DNA of 16,092 nucleotides, taken from the NCBI GenBank assembly GCA_002381565.1, contig DFWZ01000008.1, positions 1 through 16,092 of the forward strand. Direction: 5' to 3'. The position numbers were made by a program, and so were the translations under genes. The notes under the pieces were generated by a model. That model was not told the origin of the DNA and made no database searches. It worked only from the letters and a program-made list of their open reading frames with translations. The number at the start of each line of letters is the position of its first letter. The stretch's first letter is position 1. Shown piece by piece: positions 14,547 to 16,092 of this stretch. Source of the stretch: Gallionella sp. UBA4121 (lineage in GTDB: Bacteria > Pseudomonadota > Gammaproteobacteria > Burkholderiales > Gallionellaceae).

Positions 14547-14957
14547 ATGCCATTATCAACCGTATTGTTCTGTAGCCGCAAAGAAATCCAAGCCCGTCCT
14601 GCATGGCCGAATTGGGCTGTCATATCCGTGAATGATACATGCACCTATCCCGCGAATCTCAAGCCCGGATGGGAGCGCGTGCTGCGGCTCACCTTCGACG
14701 ACATCGATGCTGAGCAAGAGCCGTATCAACTATTCTCGTCTGAGCAGGGCAGGGAAGTGATCGAGTTCGTCAAGGACTTCACACTGTCGGGCGGCGATGG
14801 CATTCTTGTCCATTGTAATGCGGGTATTAGCCGGTCGGCCGCAATCGCAAAATGGGTTGCCGAGCGTTATCGGCTGCCGTTTCCGAACAGTTACAACCTT
14901 TACAACAAGCACGTCTTCAATACTTTGCGCGAAGAACACATACTAATTGGCTGGTAG
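14547..14957 (+). CDS. Dual-specificity-type cysteine phosphatase
   Basis: A 136-residue protein with the Cys-phosphatase signature VHCNAGISRSA (88-98): nucleophile C90 and phosphate-binding R96. The acidic stretch DDIDAEQE (51-58) probably supplies the general acid. Size and motif fit the small dual-specificity phosphatases, a fold used for protein and phosphoinositide phosphatases and, in some viruses and eukaryotes, for RNA 5'-triphosphatases. The start has an excellent AAGGAG ribosome binding site (about 14532-14537), and the triple-repeat array lies 25 bases upstream. It is followed five bases later by the second exonuclease. In this neighbourhood an RNA-end substrate is as plausible as a protein one. 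Confidence 0.82.
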   Translation: MPLSTVLFCSRKEIQARPAWPNWAVISVNDTCTYPANLKPGWERVLRLTFDDIDAEQEPYQLFSSEQGREVIEFVKDFTLSGGDGILVHCNAGISRSAAIAKWVAERYRLPFPNSYNLYNKHVFNTLREEHILIGW

Positions 14958-14962
14958 CTGAC

Positions 14963-15610
14963 ATGCTGATCTTCTTCGACACAGAATTTACAGGGCTTGG
15001 AATTAACCCCAGGCTGATAAGTATCGGACTGATAAGCGAGGACGGCACCCGCGAGTTCTACGCCGAACTGTCTGACACCTATCAGCCGAAGGATTGCAGC
15101 GCATTCGTCTGCGAGGCTGTCTTGCCACACCTGCAGGGCGGTGATGCACTCATGACGATGCGAGAGTTGTCCGTGCGCTTCATTAAATGGCTGGCCTTGT
15201 TCAAGGAGCCGGTGCAACTGGCAACGGATTCATTGGCGTGGGATTGGATGTGGGTCGAGGAAATATATGCTGAGGCTGGCGAATATTTGTTGGAAGGCAC
15301 GCCCGTATTGGCAGATATAAAGGATTCGTCGCGATTGGAAGATATTTCGCGGCCTGCGTATGTGGATGGAAAGCCTTTTATTCTTTCTCAATCACCACAA
15401 TTCAGTCTGGCCGTTGAGCTGGCTTTTCGGGATCATGTACCACGCCTGCGCCGTCACCATGCGCTCGATGATGCGAAGGCAAACAGACTGGCTTGGCTGG
15501 CTGTGGGAGAAGCAAAAACGAATAAGGAATTAATTACAGATGATAATTCGCAAACGGTTGATTTTGCAGGCGACCGTGTGAGTTTTGAACGACATGATCC
15601 TCTTTCTTGA
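14963..15610 (+). CDS. DEDDh-type 3'-5' exonuclease, RNase T-like (second of two)
   Basis: A 215-residue paralogue of the gene at 13626. It keeps D6 and E8 (FFDTEF), D89/D94 (TDSLAWDW) and HHALDDAK (H165, D170), plus the shared block EFYAELSDTYQPKDCSAFV. Compared with the first copy it has an insert of ~20 residues between the third and fourth motifs and a C-terminal extension of about 30 residues. The ATG at 14963 is preferred over an upstream in-frame start at 14852 that would lie inside the phosphatase gene. It overlaps the second HAD gene by 17 bases. The similarity indicates an old duplication or separate capture, as the nucleotide sequences differ throughout. Confidence 0.82.
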   Translation: MLIFFDTEFTGLGINPRLISIGLISEDGTREFYAELSDTYQPKDCSAFVCEAVLPHLQGGDALMTMRELSVRFIKWLALFKEPVQLATDSLAWDWMWVEEIYAEAGEYLLEGTPVLADIKDSSRLEDISRPAYVDGKPFILSQSPQFSLAVELAFRDHVPRLRRHHALDDAKANRLAWLAVGEAKTNKELITDDNSQTVDFAGDRVSFERHDPLS

Positions 15611-16052
15611 TTTCGATGGCGTGTTGCATCCAGAGCTTATCGGCGCGCCAGATGATTTCGCCTGCCGGCCTCACCTCTGGAAAGTCTTGCGCACCTGCCC
15701 GGACGTGGACGTGGTTTTTTCAACCTCGTGGCGCGAAATGCACACGGTACAAGAGCTGATTAACTTCACCACTCAAGGCGGCGGTGAAGACCTCGCACAT
15801 CGTTTCATCGGCTCCACGCCGTACATCGTCCATGAGCCTGGCGCATTCCTTCCGAGTCCGTATTACCGCCGCGAGAGAGAATGCCGCTTGTGGCTAACCG
15901 GCAACGACCACCAGCAATCATCTTGGCTCGCCGTCGATGATTACGCCCGCTATTTCTCACCTCTCTTGCCTGCCTTGTACACGGTTGATCCACGAACCGG
16001 ATTGACCGACAAGGACGCTGAAAAACTGATTGAGAGGTTGAACGGGCGTTGA
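15594..16052 (+). CDS. HAD-superfamily phosphatase-like protein (second of two)
   Basis: A 152-residue protein with HAD motif I FLDFDGVLHP (D6, D8), motif II VFSTSW (S43/T44) and motif IV LAVDDY (D115, D116). The first ten residues and the STSW region closely resemble the HAD protein at 13135; the rest is diverged and lacks the GHDLFEHAE segment. The ATG at 15594 lies inside the end of the exonuclease gene; a TTG at 15585 is an alternative start. The last codons and the stop fall in the first two units of the 11-bp tandem repeat, so the C-terminus may vary with repeat number. Confidence 0.8.
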   Translation: MILFLDFDGVLHPELIGAPDDFACRPHLWKVLRTCPDVDVVFSTSWREMHTVQELINFTTQGGGEDLAHRFIGSTPYIVHEPGAFLPSPYYRRERECRLWLTGNDHQQSSWLAVDDYARYFSPLLPALYTVDPRTGLTDKDAEKLIERLNGR

Positions 16053-16092
16053 ACGGGCGTTGAACGGGCGTTGAACAGGTGTTGAACAGGTG
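16038..16092. repeat. 11-bp tandem repeat reaching the window end
   Basis: Five perfect head-to-tail units: TTGAACGGGCG three times (16038-16070) and TTGAACAGGTG twice (16071-16092). The array covers the HAD stop codon and continues beyond the window. Because 11 is not a multiple of three, changes in unit number upstream of the stop would shift the frame. Confidence 0.9.

Overview
The window looks like an accessory region of a proteobacterial genome. It starts with the tail of a nitric oxide reductase gene, so a denitrifying or NO-detoxifying bacterium is likely. The style of the genes suggests a beta- or gammaproteobacterium, but this is inference and I cannot place the species. After that edge almost everything is defence, mobility or plasmid/phage-type cargo, with several decayed transposons.

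Layout: (1) 1-290, C-terminus of a NorB-like subunit on the + strand, then about 400 bases with no recognisable gene. (2) 680-1442, a type II toxin-antitoxin pair (RelE/HigB-like toxin, XRE antitoxin) whose toxin mRNA looks leaderless. (3) 1603-3207, two different CoiA-like PD-(D/E)XK nucleases in tandem. (4) 3229-7519, on the minus strand, a 1122-residue nuclease-helicase carrying seven 68-residue helicase-associated repeats, followed 13 bases later by an AbiH-family gene. Parts 3 and 4 are convergent and read as a defence island. (5) 7980-9713, all minus strand: a small tyrosine recombinase, a pRiA4b ORF-3-like protein and a small HTH-like protein. (6) 9925-11890, a scrap zone: a metallophosphoesterase gene cut off by an IS3-family remnant, one intact unknown gene, the first residues of a relaxase, a truncated and frameshifted IS256-family transposase, and a proline-rich C-terminal fragment that ends at a good terminator. 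(7) 11918-16052, a tightly packed + strand cluster: a small zinc-ribbon-like protein, metallophosphoesterase, HAD phosphatase, DEDDh exonuclease, a small ORF, then a dual-specificity-type phosphatase, a second DEDDh exonuclease and a second HAD protein. The window ends inside an 11-bp tandem repeat.

The most interesting part is the cluster in (7). It holds metal-dependent phosphoesterase, HAD phosphatase, Cys-phosphatase and DEDDh 3'-5' exonuclease genes with overlapping starts and stops. Two of the families are present twice, and a third (the metallophosphoesterase) has a broken second copy upstream. Together these are the activities expected for trimming and re-phosphorylating or dephosphorylating RNA ends, so an RNA end-processing or repair cassette on a plasmid/ICE/phage-derived island is a reasonable hypothesis. 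It is not proven by the sequence. Between the two halves of the cluster lie three perfect 20-bp direct repeats at an exact 32-bp period, and a palindromic insertion inside the small ORF; neither is explained by the genes.
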